From NCBI GenBank assembly GCA_021014945.1, contig MU266393.1:1-64000 (forward strand): a stretch of 64,000 bases of DNA, in the 5' to 3' direction. Made by a program: the position numbers and the translations under genes. This stretch comes from Leucogyrophana mollusca (Eukaryota; Basidiomycota; Agaricomycetes; Boletales). The notes below the pieces were generated by a model. It was not told the origin of the DNA and did not search any database. It saw only the letters and a program-made list of their open reading frames with translations. Positions 21,888 through 36,100 of the stretch are shown piece after piece. Every line of letters starts with the position of its first letter. Positions within the stretch are counted from its first letter, which is position 1.

Positions 21888-24800
21888 ATGTTCCACAACC
21901 AGTGGTATCCCAACCATGCCGAACATCACGGTCAAGCCCAACCATCCCCGGAGCCTGGGGGCACGCATGCCAAAGTTGCGACGGATTCTGTGCGTGAAGC
22001 TCACAGGTTGTTTGTTACATATCCGTCGGCTTCTGCAACGCCAACCGCACATGGTGTGTTATCGTGCATGTTCTGCCCCCCGAAGGCGTTAACTGACGGA
22101 CATTCGAAGTGGCAAGGCATCTCAGTAACTTGTCAATCACTGCTACCACGCCTTCGTATATGCTACCTCAGTACCAGAGCCATCATAACACTCCCCATTA
22201 TTACTCGACCGCGCATCCTGCACCGTATACGGAACACTCCAACGAGATTTCCTACCTAGCATCTCCTTCCATGCCCCCCGGCGATCGAGGGTACTGGCGA
22301 AGCTCCAGGGATGAAGTCAACAGATTTATACCCGAGGGTGGCCCGTACGTTGGGCCCACAAGTGTTCTGGCCCCCATTTTCTGACTTTATCACCCTTGTG
22401 TAGAATGCCATCTGCGAGTTATTCACTGCCTCCGCAGTGGTCACAAGCCCCGGGGGCGCCGTCGACGTATCAAACACCCGCATTCGCGAATTCCGTTTTA
22501 CAACGCATGCACCCGGCTTCTGCGTATCCTACCCCTCCCCCGCCCGGAATTCGCACCACTTCGTCCTCTTTAGCGTTTGCGTTGGGTCCACCGACTCCTA
22601 GAACTAATAATGGAATTCGCAAGCCGGAGGAGTCCGCACCGTTCTTCAATAGTTTTCTGTCGCAGAGATCCCGGGACCTGGATATCAAGATAACCGAGCC
22701 AAGCTCAGCTCAGCTCCACGCAGAACCCACATTCAAGCGGGGCCCCGATCCACTCGCCGTTGCACCCCCGGCATCGCCTGTCACCACTCCCCTGAAGAGA
22801 AAATCCGCTGATCCGGTCAACACTCCCTCCGTAAAACGCATACACACGCTAAAAGATGTCCGCGCCCCGTCCGCCAGTGCAACTCCGTCGTCATCTAAAT
22901 CAACTCCTCGGCAGATGTTCGCTTATGTTCAAGTCCCTCCTCTTCCAGCCTCGTATTTTACACCTTCAAAGAAGCAGCACAATCAAATCAAAATGCCCGA
23001 AGGTCGATCAGACGAGGAAGACGACTACCATTCGGGATATGAACACCTGGAAAGTGTAAAATCGTCTGCGCGACGAACAGGAGATAGAGATGACAGAGGT
23101 GTGCCTGATACCACTCCAGTTGATATCCGGCTGACGACTTCGCAACAAGGTCCATTGGAGAAACTAACTGCCCTCATCGAGGATATCTTTGAAGCTGAAG
23201 ACGCACTTCCGGCTGATGTCGACCTCGCTGACCTGCCGAAGGAGTTCTTTTCTCCCCTTACTGTTGATTGTACACAGCCATGCCTTCAACCCAATCTCGT
23301 TCGGAAGCTGACGAAACACATCAGTCAACTAGCGCGGCCCGCGAAGCGCATAAGGAGGACGGCGCGCGAAGGCGGCAGTGGAGGCACCCCACAATCGAGG
23401 AACAACCTATCTCACGTGGAAAGTGTCGTCCTTTCTAGGCTGTTGAAAATTCTCGACCGTAGTGTAAGGGCAGGAGAAGACCTTGATCCTTTCGGGAGCG
23501 CGTTGACTCGGGAAGTGAAGAATGCTTCACCTCGCAAGCCTAAGAAGACTCCCAAGCTCAAAAAACATACTCCTGTACACGATGATTTGGCTCCGGCTCC
23601 CCACGACGATTTAGGTGATTCTCTAGAACACGACAAGCAAGTGGAAGACGATCAGATGGAGGTCGATGAATCTGAGAAACCGCAGCAGTTGACCGATACC
23701 GATGTTGTGGAATTGGCGCGAAGGCTGGATGTTGCTAGAGATAGCATCACTGCTTCTGAATGCTGTATCGCCCTGCTTAGCGCCGACGGGCTGACGAAGC
23801 AGGTCAGTCTTTTCATATGAGCCAGGACGACGTTTGCTGATGTAACCTTGGACCCTGCATAGCTCTATTCTGAGGAGTTGATCACCACATGTTTGAGTGC
23901 CGTCAAAAACCAGCTGACGAAGATAGTGTACCCATTTGTCGAAGCCGCTGCTGCTGGTGGGCCCACCACATCCCACATCCAATGTCTCCACAAGAATACC
24001 CATTCAAGCTCCCACGATCTTCGGCGTCAGCTCAACGAGTTATTCCAAGCACTCTCAGCTATACTGCCTCGCATAAATAGCCTTATTTCTGGAGAGACCC
24101 TCGTCATGTCTGATGCAATCATCATTCAAATGGTTTACATCGCCATTGGACCTTTCTTTGTTATTGAATCGGGTAGCGAGGGCGATGCCAAAGGTAAAAA
24201 GGACAATGTAGTGCTGAACACGCTGGGCTCCAGCGCCATGCGAGCACTCCGGCTGGACGCGCTGTCCCTTATTCGTACCGTGAGTTTTTCGTGATTCTCG
24301 GATTACCCGCAGGCCCACTCGTTTCCAGATTTTTGCAAACCACGAAGAACAACGGTCATGGATCATCGAGGAGATTTTGACGTCCCTCATCCGCCTCTCT
24401 AATAGTAACAAGAAAGCTGGACAATTTCGGTACGCGGAACTCCTCCATATCCTGAACACGCACTAATGATTCATTCCAAGTCTGCGAGACGGCCGGTCGA
24501 TACGAACAGTTTCGGCACTGCTGCTACAGCTGGTTCAGACATCTGCCCACGATGTTCGCATAGCAGCGCGCGAAATTGCTAAAAGCCGCCAACGCCGTCT
24601 TGCCCTGCGCCGCCAAGATAGTATCAACGATAAGACAGTGGAGCCACAAATAGATGAACTTGACGCCGAGGTCTATCTTACCGCCCCGAATTTTTAATAT
24701 GGCAGCTCATTGGTGACTAGGAAATTCAACTCTATGTGGCTGGTTTGGAATCTGCCACAAACGCGGCGAAGACCGTAATCATATTCTTAACTCAAAGGTA

Positions 24801-27800
24801 GGCGCCAATCTGTCGTCAGCCTGCGGGCACTGAGCTGCCTTCTTAGATCTGGAAAGGGTAAACTGACGAAGAACTCGAACGAAGCGGAGTATCGAACAAT
24901 CCTAGACAATCTTATATTCGACCTTTTAGTTGTCTTGTATTGGCCAGAGTGGCCAGCTGCCAGCCTCCTCCTCGGCATTGTATGCAGGTTCATGGTAAGA
25001 GACAAGAATCGCTCACTGCACGATGTACTCACCTACTTTTAGGTGTCATCGTTAGATGACGTCAAAACGAGCAATCAAACGGATACCAATGGAGCGAAAA
25101 GCATCGCCCTTGATCATCTGGGTGTCATAGCAGCTCGAATACGATCTAGTATACTCAAGGTCAAGCACCGTGAGGGGGGAGCTGGGATTCGGTCTCTTGA
25201 AGAGGTATTCCTTTTCCCCAACTCACAAACGGTAGGGCGTTGATGCATCTGCGATCCGCCGCAGATTGTCGCATCTGAGAGCCCAAAAGATCTCGAGAAA
25301 CTTTTCGCAAAACATCAAGATATCTCCTCTCATCTCTGCAAACGCTCCTCGGATGATCAAGCGTATGACGTAAGGGCCAGCGCGGCCATGCTTTTTTTTT
25401 ACCTGACCAATCTTCTGTTCTAGAGTGCCAGAGAACTAACTGCTGCCACCTGGGGTCAAGAACTGGCAGTTGCGTTCAAGCAACTTTACGACGATCTGCA
25501 AACTCGGGAGGATAAAGAGACCAAACCACCCTCCTCCATCAAAGTGTCGTTCTGTGACAAGCTCAAGTCTACGCTCAGGGACGTCTGGAAAGACCACTCC
25601 ACCGATGTTTTTGACATGGGGTTAGTCTTAAGCCGACGCCAAATGAGTCTTTTCTGAAGCCTGTAACAGCACGCAGGAGGAAATTGCCCGGATTGATCAA
25701 CTCGCCGAGGACATTGGCACTGTCCAGGGCCTCAGGAGTTCTTTCGGCCCAATCTTGAATGTCATATTACTCGCCCTCGATGCACCTCCTGTCTTTATGC
25801 GTACCAAGGCACTGCGAGCTCTTGGACAGATAGTGACCAGCGATTCCAGCATCCTCTCGGCTGTATGTATTGTGGTCTCCCCGACTTGCGGTTACTAACG
25901 ATCCATGCAGCCAAATGTCCGTCGCGCCATCGAAAGTCACCTATTAGACAGTTCTCCCGCTGTGCGGGATGCTGCGGTAGAGTTGATTGGTAAATATATG
26001 ATTGACTCACCAGAAGTTGCCGGCGATTATTATCACAAAATTGCTGAAAGGATCGCCGTAAGTCCCCTCTCCGTATGAGACTACCTTGACAGCCCTCACC
26101 CGCATCTCGATAGGATACTGGCCTCGGTGTCAGGAAGCGAGTCATCAAACTGCTGAAGCTTTACTACGCCGTGACGGACAATGTTGAGCGCCGTATCGAC
26201 GTAACTACGAAACTGGTATTACGGATGCTGGATGAGGACGACACTGTCAAAGATCTCGCTATCAAAACCGTAGAAGAACTTTGGTTCCAGAACACCCTTC
26301 CGCAAGGCCCAACTGCCAAAACAAGGTCTACCGTAGCATCCGGTAGTCACCTCGACAAGGGACCATTATTGTCGAAAGTGTCTGTCATCATGGGTGTGTC
26401 GACGAACTTCAAAGACCGCCAGTCTCCCCTCGAGGAAATGTTGCATAAGATTGTAACTGACCGAGACCGCGCGGAAGCTACATCGTTGCGCGCCAGTTAT
26501 GTTGAGATCTGTGAGACCCTGATTGACGGCCTAGTGGATGCTTCCGACTTACCTGATTTCGTACGTGCCTCATTATCACTAGCGGCCCATGCTTAATCTT
26601 GCTCGCTGGGTTCAGACCGTGCATGGATGCATCAGGACTATATACCTTTTCACCACTGCATATCCATCGGTCTTATCTGGGTCTAACGCCTCAACATTAC
26701 TGCCATATTTGAAGAACCCGACGTCGGTAAGTGAGACCAGCTGTACCCACTCGCCAACAGCTCAACCCTTTGCCATCAGCCAGAAGAGATGTTAGTTTCA
26801 GATTATCTCCTAAAGATATTTAGGTTATCTATTCCGCACATGCCCAAAACGGCTATCAAATTCGGCCAGGAGTTACAGTTAGTCTTGCAGCCAATGATTC
26901 TTAAACCATCCAATGTTGGCGGTGTCTTGGTCCGTTTTGATTTTTACTCATTGACCCCGGCATACTTACTCCCTGGCTGTCGTAGAGTTTACAAGAAAGT
27001 GTGGCGTGCATGTGTGGAGTAGTGCAAAACTTGACTCATGACTTCAATCGCCTGGTGGCTCTTGTGAAGTCCTGTAATGGTTCGTGCACCTTTCTCCTTG
27101 TTTTCCTCCAATGTCTTTACCGCAACCTTCACACAGCACGTCTTCAGCAGGCGCTAGCCCGACCGAATGCTGAGAAAATGACGGCAGTGGAGGTCCGGAC
27201 GCTTTCCATCCTCATCTTTATTGTTTCTTTGCTCGGAGAGCACTGCGATTTTGACCGCCTAAGGGATGAGCGCGAAGGTGAGTTATTCGAAAAATTTGAG
27301 TATGCCCATTCACCATTCCTTTTCATCAGAATTCGCGTCCGATTTGGACGGTGTTTCAAAGGTGAGCCTCCAGTGTCACAGAAGCGATATAAGTATCGAA
27401 TTCGGTTCGTCAGGGCCCAGTCATTGAACACATATATTCGAGTCTGTTGAGTCTATATAAAAAATACGACGATGCGGGTCTCCGAGGGCGCATATTGCAA
27501 TGTCTCGGTCGGTACACTTTGGCAGGCCCTTCGAGCAGTCCCTGACTACTGTCTAGGTTTCCTCTTCCGAGCTCAACCAACATTGATGACCCTAGAGCAA
27601 TCTGCTAATATCATGGATGCGATTTTCAGCTCGTCTGACGAGGAAAATCGGGGTCGATTGTTGAGAATTATGCAGGATTTTTTGGTATCTGAAGCGAGCA
27701 AACATGCAGCTCAACAGAAGGGTATGTCCGTGGCTAATATTGAAATCCATCGCCATCTCACCATTTATCACTAGGGAACATCAGGCCCAAAGCAAACACC

Positions 27801-29228
27801 AACGTCGATATGGGTGAGCTAGTCGGTAACACCGATGGCTTTGCGGACTCAGGGTATCTCTCTGTTATTCCGATGCATCGACTATATCTGACAAAAAAGC
27901 GAACAGTGTCAGCTCAGCGGTTGTCCAACGATACATCACGCCCATTCTTGACGCAGCCTTGTCTCAACATATGCATATTCAAGCTGTCGCCGTCGACATC
28001 CTAAGCTTTACTGTCAGACAAGGGTTGGCTCATCCTCTTCAAGTACGTGATCCTTAGCGAAGTCACCTTAGCTTGCTTACTCGACCAATAGTCATTCCCC
28101 GTGATCGTTGCACTGGGGACTAGCCCTGTCGTCACTATGAGTGCTCGTGCGAACGCTCTCCATGCTATTTTGCACAGTAAACACATGTCGTTGCTCAATG
28201 CCCGCTACGTTGTCAGCGCGCGACATTCTTTCGACTATCAGAAAAAGATATCGGCAGGACCTGTGCTAGGTCGGTGTTCGCGTTATCACTCTAGGGAAAG
28301 GGCTAATGGATTCTAACAGGTTACCGGATGCAGCCCGATCCTATTGCTTTACTTCAGCGATGGCATTCTTTGGTACGAGAGAAACGCGGGCCTCGAATGG
28401 ACTTCTTGAAGTCCCTAGTGAGAGTGTTCGACATTGGTTCCTCGATGAAGTCATCCCAAGTAAGCAGCTCTCGACGCCTTCAAAGAGCAATATTGAATTT
28501 TATGACCAGGATGATGTTGACTTCGCTCGGTATATGACGGAGAACTTCTCTGCTTTCGACTACAGAACTCAAGAAGAGGTTATCGTAGTTATCAAGCACC
28601 TGACTTCTGTGCTGTCAACCACTGGGATGCAACTCATTGAGATGATATCCCCATCCCATCTCCTTGCGCAGTTACATGACTCGCCCGCCCTCCTTCCTAT
28701 GTCACAGCAGATAGACGCCCCCCCACCAGCAGCCTCCACCACACAGGGTAAGCACCACACCTCATTCTTGTCGACGTGGCGTGCTTTACAACCCTGCTTA
28801 GGAGCCACTGCCCGCCCTTTGGACATTGCAGTGATGCGGAGCTCTGTCGTGATTGGCATGATTATGTTGTTAAAGACACATCTGAAGGTGCTTTACGGAC
28901 TATCGGAGGAGTACGTCTAGTTTAAGTCTCTATTTACTTTCTGCTGACATTTTCATCCACAGGAAATGCTCAAAGTTTGTGTCGGGAAAGAAGAGTGCCA
29001 TCGGAGACAAACCGGCAATCAAGCGCCACCAGAACCCGATCACCTGGGACCGACTCCCTTTCGCCACGGTATCTATCACCTCAATCCAAGATTTGCAAGC
29101 CCAGAAAACAACGGTAAGTTTTGCGTATGGTTCTATTTTTGTGGAACATTGACAAATAGCCCGCTAAGTTTTTGGAAGTTTGGAACGCCGATGGTGTCAC
29201 TGCTGAGCCCGAAGATGATCTCGCATAA
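21888..29228 (+). CDS. SCC2: Cohesin loader Scc2 / NIPBL / Mis4
   Basis: This is a long multi-exon gene. The start at 21888 ([15 protein letters not shown]) joins through a 119-nt intron (22007-22125) to SNLSITATT, then through 22345-22403 to a large Pro/Ser-rich exon ending near 23803. The remaining exons encode HEAT-repeat helices, such as [15 protein letters not shown] (about 25.95 kb) followed by [18 protein letters not shown], the classic pair seen in Scc2. Conserved C-terminal frames continue to EPEDDLA and the TAA at 29228. Scc2, with Scc4/Mau2, loads cohesin rings onto chromatin and stimulates the Smc1-Smc3 ATPase. The N-terminal 400 residues are low complexity, as expected for the Scc4-binding part. 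The first exon is my least certain call; the HEAT body is secure. Smc3 lies under 10 kb downstream. Confidence 0.85.
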
Positions 29229-29783
29229 TATGCTGCTGCTGCTTTCGACCTGCTTTGAACGATTTTACTTTATTATTATACTGTTCGCACTCAATGATAT
29301 GTTTCGCCTTATAATTGTAGAACTACATCAAGATCCGTTCTGTAATAGCTGATGCATATACGTACGCTGGCCCCACTCAGGACGGCCTTCCAGAACTGTC
29401 TATGCTGCGTGCATACTTGAAGTGAGATTGATTGAATCTGCCACAGCGACGCGGGAAGAGGCTCAATGCGGGAGCATCCTCTGAATCTCAATGAAGGTGA
29501 GGGAGGTGTCTCAAGGCGGTTCTCCCACTTCATAGGGGACTCTAGACGGGGTACCAGTCATACTATACTATGGGGGTTTGAATCAATAGTGATGCGCATG
29601 TTGCAACAGGCCGTGTCCACTTAGACTCCCTGAGTCGAGCACAAGATCAGATGAAGAACGGAGTCGGCCCAAGAGCGTACGTAAACTTGAAGTAGGTAGT
29701 AGCTAGACACGATGTACAAATTATTAATTGAATGGATATTCATCCGCGCAGTCCGGCAGGATCCCTTCATGCGGTACAAATAT
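29229..29783. other. Convergent intergenic region
   Basis: This lies between the stop of the Scc2 gene and the stop of the Sec14-like gene. It must hold both 3' ends. Short open frames here have no coding character. Confidence 0.6.
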
Positions 29784-30957
29784 TCATGGCTTGACGATAG
29801 CGCCGTCAACGAACGCTGCTGGTCCTCTAGGAAGCTCACTGATAACGCCGACGATATCATCATCCAGGAGCGGCCCATCTTCGAAAACCCACTGCAGTCC
29901 CCCGCCATATTGCTGTGGCAAGTCCTTCGCATCAATTAAGGAACGAAGAGTGCTCCCAGGATCTTTCCCCAAGATATGAATCTTATTTCTAGTGCCTTCA
30001 TCGAACCAATTCTAAAAGTGGTATTAAGTTGAAGCAAGCCCATGAAACGCTACCGTACGAGAGCGTACGAGGCGTACCTTGATCCAGCTCCAAATAGTCG
30101 GAAAAAACGAAGGGGAGTTGACGATGGCGATTGTGTTCAGAGTCTCTGGGTAATTCGCTGTGGCCATTGTCGAAGCCTGCTGAAGATGACTCCGGAGTGA
30201 CCACATGGACGTCAGAGACACTTGCTCTAAATCGATGATTGTAGTCACTGATGAAATAGGCGTTTCAGGGGACGGGTGCGGGAGGTAGGTGCACAGAGGG
30301 AGCACAAAGCGGGTCATCGCTTCGTACAGAGCGATACTATGGCGCACGATCGGTCAGTGTTTGCTGCTTATTGAAGGCGGAAGCATGGAAGCACACACAT
30401 GCGCTGATAGCGGCGCTCAGGGAGAACTCCATCGAGCTCTTTCCGCACCGCACCATCGAGGGATGCTAGACGATAAACGTAGATAGGGAGACCTTGCTAA
30501 GGCGAGCGTGATAAGCTAGGTTTGTGGACTCTCCGGGCCTCGGTTGGCTAACTCGCCTTGTCTCTTCTACCCGTCCATCGCGGGTAGAACCGCCTTGAGG
30601 ACTCCATCTCGTCTGTGTCGAAAGTTTTGAATAACTCCGGGACTTTATGTTGGTCTCGCCATGCTTCGGCGTCAGCGAACTGTTTCTGTGCCTTGTCTGG
30701 TTCGAACCGTCGTGCACGGAGGAATCGTCTGATGAGCTGAATGCGTCAACAATCGCTATCGCTGCTGAGAATTGCGGGAGAGCCACATACAAAATAGTTG
30801 CATCGTCATGAGAGGCCGGAGAACCTGCTGTCGGTGGCGTGTAAAGGCCAGCTTTCGCGAGATTGGCCTTGTAAGTCTCGAATAAAGCCCTTTGCTCAGT
30901 AGAAAGGTAGTCCGGAGAGCGCGAGGCATTATCTTTCGAGCTTTCACGGTCTGTCAT
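29784..30957 (-). CDS. Sec14-like phosphatidylinositol transfer protein (CRAL-TRIO)
   Basis: The start MTDRESSKDN at 30957 leads to a first exon ending in DDATI, spliced to LRFLRARRFEPDKAQ, the signature of the CRAL-TRIO N-terminal domain. The next exon gives GLPIYVYRLASLDG, and the following ones give the lipid-binding CRAL-TRIO core (TTIIDLEQVSLTSMW, ETLNTIAIVNSPSFFP) and the closing gate segment KIHILGKD...LPQQYGGG. Sec14 proteins exchange phosphatidylinositol and phosphatidylcholine between membranes and tune lipid signalling at the Golgi. The intron at 30556-30497 has a GC donor (AAG|GCGAGT) and a TTAG acceptor; that choice gives the natural RRDKQGLPIYVY. Length and domain order fit a cytosolic Sec14. 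Confidence 0.88.
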
Positions 30958-31253
30958 TGCAGTCCGCCTTACTCAACAGACCGTTTGGTGTTTGCTCACG
31001 GGGTAGAGGTAGTCTCCCGTGGGCAGACCAAAGTTTCGGATGAAGGCGGTCGTTCCTTCTCGGTTAGAGCTGGTGAGAGGTGGTGTGAAGCATCTTGAGG
31101 GCGCCTCCGGGCCTCCCATGACTCACTTACATCCCACAACGAGAACTTTCAATTGCCACATAAAGCAATGGGACAATCGTGCACACCGATCTGGCTCCAT
31201 GGGATCATCACACAAAACTATCGGGAAACGTCTGGTGTAAGCCGTATGGGCAG

Positions 31254-32748
31254 TTAAGAATGTCCATAGTTCTGCAACGTATTCCAAAGCCCATCGAGAA
31301 GCTGCTTCTCGTCCTTGCTCATGAAGAGCAGCACTGTACCAAACCGCTGCACTTTTTGTAACGACACCATATATTCTCTGATGCGACCATATAGACGGTC
31401 ATCATCATTATGGGCTTGATCGACGACATGACGAAAGGTCCCCAGAATAGAGGCAAGAAGAGAAGGCTCCAAGGAATTTTGAAACATCCGAGGTATCGAT
31501 GAAGGCGGAATTCCCTGAGGTACGAAACTTTAGAGTGCGATTCTGAACATCAACCTATCGCTTACTGATATGAGCTCCCACCGGGCATCGTCTGAGCCGA
31601 GCGATTCCCATGACCTCGTGAATTGGAAGAGCGTCATGGGTGGTTTCGTTAATGGAGCGTTATTGACATTTGACCCAATCGCATTCAACTTTGGGATTGT
31701 AATCCCAGGACTCGGGTCGGCTATTTCGCGTGGCGACGAAGACGGGGCACTTGGTTTCTGAGTGACGAGGGTGTGTTGACCCGATGGTCGAAATATACCT
31801 CCGCCGACACGTCCTGGCTTAGCATTTTCACGGGCCTGTTTCGCATCCATAAAGGACCGTGGCTTTTCAGCCGATGATGGTGACGGAGGGCCTTTTGGTG
31901 CTGCCAATACTTCCGGTGTCTGTTTACCCGTCGACGGTATAGACCGAGAGGAAACGGGAGTCAAAAAATCTGTTTTCTCGACATCTTCCGACTCCCTTGC
32001 ATCGATTATAGGAGCAGTCGGTTTTGAGGGCTTCCATTCATTAGGCTCAATAATCTTGATTGGAATACGCCGGCGCTTTGGATGATCTGCAGCAGGTTCT
32101 TGCACAATGTTCGAAGGAGGTTTGCCAGGACGGGAAGAAGTCTGTTCAGGGATTTTCAGTAGCTGTGGAAGGACGAGTTCACAATACTTGCGCGTTGTTT
32201 GCTTTGCCTTTGCACGATCAACTTGTCGATGTTGGCGAGCTCTTGCTTCACTGCCTCGTTTGCAGGCTCAAGTTTGATGATGGCATCCAAGTCTGTTTTA
32301 TGGTTATCAACAGCGCTACAATAAGACTACATTCACATACCTGCACGAGCATCGGTCAGGCGGTCCAATCCGAGGAGAGCCTGGCCCCTTCGAAATAATG
32401 CCTTGACGTTGTTTGGGCTCAACTTCAACACAGCTGTGCAATCCCGCTCAGCATCGTGATTTCTGTGTCATCACTGGTCAGATATCACAGACGTCTGAGG
32501 TGAGAAGCTCGGCCTAAACGTACTTGCCTAGTTTCAAATAGGCCGCTGCACGATTGAGAGGGAATGTGTGATCATTGCTGTCTGCGAGGATTGCAGAAGT
32601 GTAGTGTCCTATGGCTGTAGGATAATCACCAGCTTTGAACGCGGTGTTTCCCTGCAGGCAGGCGAGAGCTTGTCAAGATACTCCGCCAGACACGGATGCT
32701 TGGGAGACTCGCCTTATCTTTCGCTATTCGCGCCTTTTCTGACGCCAT
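31254..32748 (-). CDS. RPAP3-like TPR co-chaperone
   Basis: The start MASEKARIAKDK at 32748 is followed by an intron with a GC donor (32712-32652) and then GNTAFKAGDYPTAIGHYT, a typical first TPR helix pair. Further exons carry two more TPR motifs (DAERDCTAVLKLSP, ALFRRGQALLGLDRL, DLDAIIKLEPANEAV). A basic/Pro-rich linker follows (KRRRIPIKI), then a C-terminal domain with TLFQFTRSWESL and LLFMSKDEKQLLDGLW, which matches the RPAP3 C-terminal (Monad/RUVBL-binding) domain. RPAP3 joins Hsp90 to the R2TP complex for assembly of RNA polymerase II, PIKKs and snoRNPs. Yeast Tah1 keeps only the TPR part; this protein has the full metazoan-like architecture. Confidence 0.85.
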
Positions 32749-33100
32749 TAATGTCGGGAATATAAGTACTGGGCAAGCACAAGAAGGTCAAGGAAAAGCT
32801 TGGTTGGCGCTCTGACTCGGACTCCGACGCGACGCGTCTTTCCAATCGAGCGCTCAAGCCAAGGTCTCCCGCCACGCTTTTCCCTGCTATCAGGGCTACT
32901 GACCTTATCATTCTGGTTCGTTACAGAAAATTTTCTTGCCTTGCCAGAACCAAGCCAGAACGTAAATTAAATCGTTCCGACCGCCTGATTGTAACGTTGC
33001 TGTGCCCTGTGGGCCTGGGATCACAATCACTTGACGTGCGCCTTGATCCAAGTTGCCTGTCGAACCGAAGCCTACCGAAGCATATTCGGTTCGTATAAAG
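32749..33100. promoter_or_regulatory. Divergent promoter region, RPAP3-like / DUG2
   Basis: About 352 bp separate the two divergent start codons. No gene lies between them. No clear TATA box or repeat stands out by eye. Confidence 0.55.
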
Positions 33101-36100
33101 ATGCCCGCAGCTCAACAGATTATTCCCCACCGTACGTTGCGCATATACCCCAATGCCTTGTAGGCCTGACCTCGATATCTTTCGCAAACACCTTGGTGCA
33201 GCGTCTGTTAGCCGTCGTCTTCCCTCGATCGCTCATCAGCCAAGTCTTCTGCATTCACTGGGCGATGAGAACAAATCAGTATTGAGTTTGATGGCTGACG
33301 CCCATCACATCTACACTGGAGGTCAATGTCAGGACATTTCCGTCAGTCTATGCGCGGACACTCTCTAGTCTCCCGCTCATACGCTTATAGGTGTGGGACA
33401 AGCACACGTTCGCTCTCAAAGCTACTCTTCGCGGCCATACGGGAAGTATTCTCGCACTGGAATATGCTGAAGAGAAGAAATGGCTGTTTAGCTCTTCAGG
33501 TACGCACTCAGTGCTTGTACTTGCCAAGTTACGCTATATTCTTTTCCAGGCGACAGTACCGTCAGAGTAAGTTCCGACCATCGGTCTCACGTGCCTCTTG
33601 TGTTGATCAAGCCCCAAGATTTGGTCCACAGTCACTCTGGAGCCCATTTATGTGCTGAATCCGTACTTGGAAACCGGAGCTGGTGACCTGTTTTCTCTTA
33701 CTTGGAATTCCAACTTGCAAGCAATCTACATCGGCTGTCAGAACACCTCATTACAATGGTTTAGCTTCTGTAAACACCATCAAGGCCAGTGCCAACAAGA
33801 GCACGTTACCTCGGGCACATCAACTCCAACGCGCAGAGCCCACAAATTTTTCGATAGCTATCCGCAATATCAGCACAGGCCCGCGGATCTGTTTGCCAAT
33901 AACTTCAGTATCTCTCCACCTTCTTCCGAATCGAATCTTAGTGTGCAGTCGGCTTCTACTCTCAACATACCTGCATCGAACGTTATCGATTCAGCCCACT
34001 TCGGCTACATATACTGTATGGTCCTGATACCACCGAACCGGGAAGGCTCAGACGATCCACAACTGCATGGGGACAAGGACATTCAGCTCGTCACTGGCAG
34101 TGGAGACGAAACTGTAAAGGTGAGTATTGCAGCGTTGTGTGCATGACGAGCTTGGACGTCTGTTCTTCGCTAATGTAACGATTCGTTAGTTGTGGAGCTG
34201 TGCGGCGTCTGGGCCGACGAGCTTGCATACATTTGAGTGTTGTCACGGCGCTGTTCTCTCGCTCGCTGCACGTGGAGAGAGTATATATGCTGGGTGTCAG
34301 GATGGGTATGTCAAAGTTTTCGACCTCGAGACTAGGACCCTTGTAAGGACAATTATTGTGCAAGAGGTAAGGAAGCGCACATCAAAATCTTATTCTCTCC
34401 TGAAGCTTTCACCTTCTTTAAGAACACTGACGTCCTGTCGCTATCAATCATGAGCTCTGACCTCTATACATGCTCAGCAAATGGTCAAATCCAGGTGAGT
34501 CTTCAACCCCGTCTCGATTCCCAGCTAACAGATGGTCTAAACCCAGCGGTGGTCACCTTCTTTTGACTGCACAGCATCTTGGCGTGCTCACGACGGAATT
34601 GTTCTCTCCTCAATCATTACACGATCTGCAGATTCCAAAAGCTTTTTCCTGGTGTCTGGTGCTAATGATGGTTTCATTAATGTAAGTAAGCATCGTTGTG
34701 TCTTGATCTGACGCTGACTCGGGTCGTCGAAGGTCTGGGATGTACTCTCGCCACTACAAAAGGACAATTCTTCTAGCCTGCAGGATCCAAGTGCCAGTTA
34801 CCCTGGCGGTCGGATCGTCCATGGTACGTTGTATTTGAGGCTGTTTCTCGGCAATGACTCACTGCACTCTCTTGTCAGAGTCGGACACTATGACCTTCGC
34901 ATTATCGACATTCGTATCCATTCCGAGTGTCAGCAGTGACCCGGCCCATCACGAGGACTGTCGTCAAGCCGCTATCTGGTTGAAAAAGTGCTTGCACCAG
35001 TTGGGTGCAGAATCAGCTGTGGCATGTACCGACCTCTTGAACGCATACTCTCAAACTGAGTTACTCTAGCTGCCGACCCAGGATGGCGGGAACCCACTTG
35101 TCCTCGCTACATTCCAGGGCACGCAAGGCAAACATACGAAACCGCGCATCTTATTCTATGGGTAAGATTAATCGCCACCGCCCTCGTCTATAGCTTAGAC
35201 ACAAAGCAGTCACTACGACGTTATATCCGCGCCCCGGGATGGGTGGAATTCGGACCCATTTGCACTGACGGGTCGAAACGGTTATCTGTACGGACGGGGC
35301 GTGACAGATAACAAAGGCCCGATCATGGCTGTGGCGTGTGCTGCAGCAGAACTACTCGGAAAGCGTGCTCTCGGCGTGGATCTTGTTTTCCTCATAGAGG
35401 GCGAGGAAGAAACCGGTAGCGCACGCTTCATGGAAACTGTGACAAAGCATAAGGTAAAGCCTAACCTTTCGCGAATCTTCAGGGGGAACTAACGCGGCGT
35501 CAGGAATTGATTGGCAATGTCGATGCCATTCTTCTCAGGTATGACATAGTGAAATCACATTTTGACAGGCGCTAACCGTTATCAAGTAACTCGACATGGA
35601 TAACAGAATATCCGCCTTGCATCACATATGGCTTACGGGGAGTTGTACATTCTACCGTGGAGGTCGGTCAATCCACCTAATCTAGCACTGCAAAATGATG
35701 CATGGCCTTCTGATAGATCTCCAGTGGTGCCCCAGACCTACATTCCGGCGTTGAGGGTGGTGCTGCGTTGGAGCCCATGCTGGATATGTATGTTGACCTT
35801 TTAGCTATCAGACTGCTTTTGAAATGCTTTCTCCCCAAGGATACGTCTGCTCTCCACTCTGACGGATAGCCAGCGAAGGGTGTCGATTCCCCACTTTTGT
35901 AAGTTACAGATTGAAATGAGTGGTATAATAGAGCTGACATGCTTGGTCAGATGACTCCGTGCGATCCTTGACAGAGGACGAGAAACAGCTGTATAACCTC
36001 TTGTCACAAATTACCCAACGACCCGGCGCTATTCTATCCTCCAGATGGCGCGAACCCTCGCTGACGGTCCATAACATCGAGGTTTCTGGTCCCGGAAGTA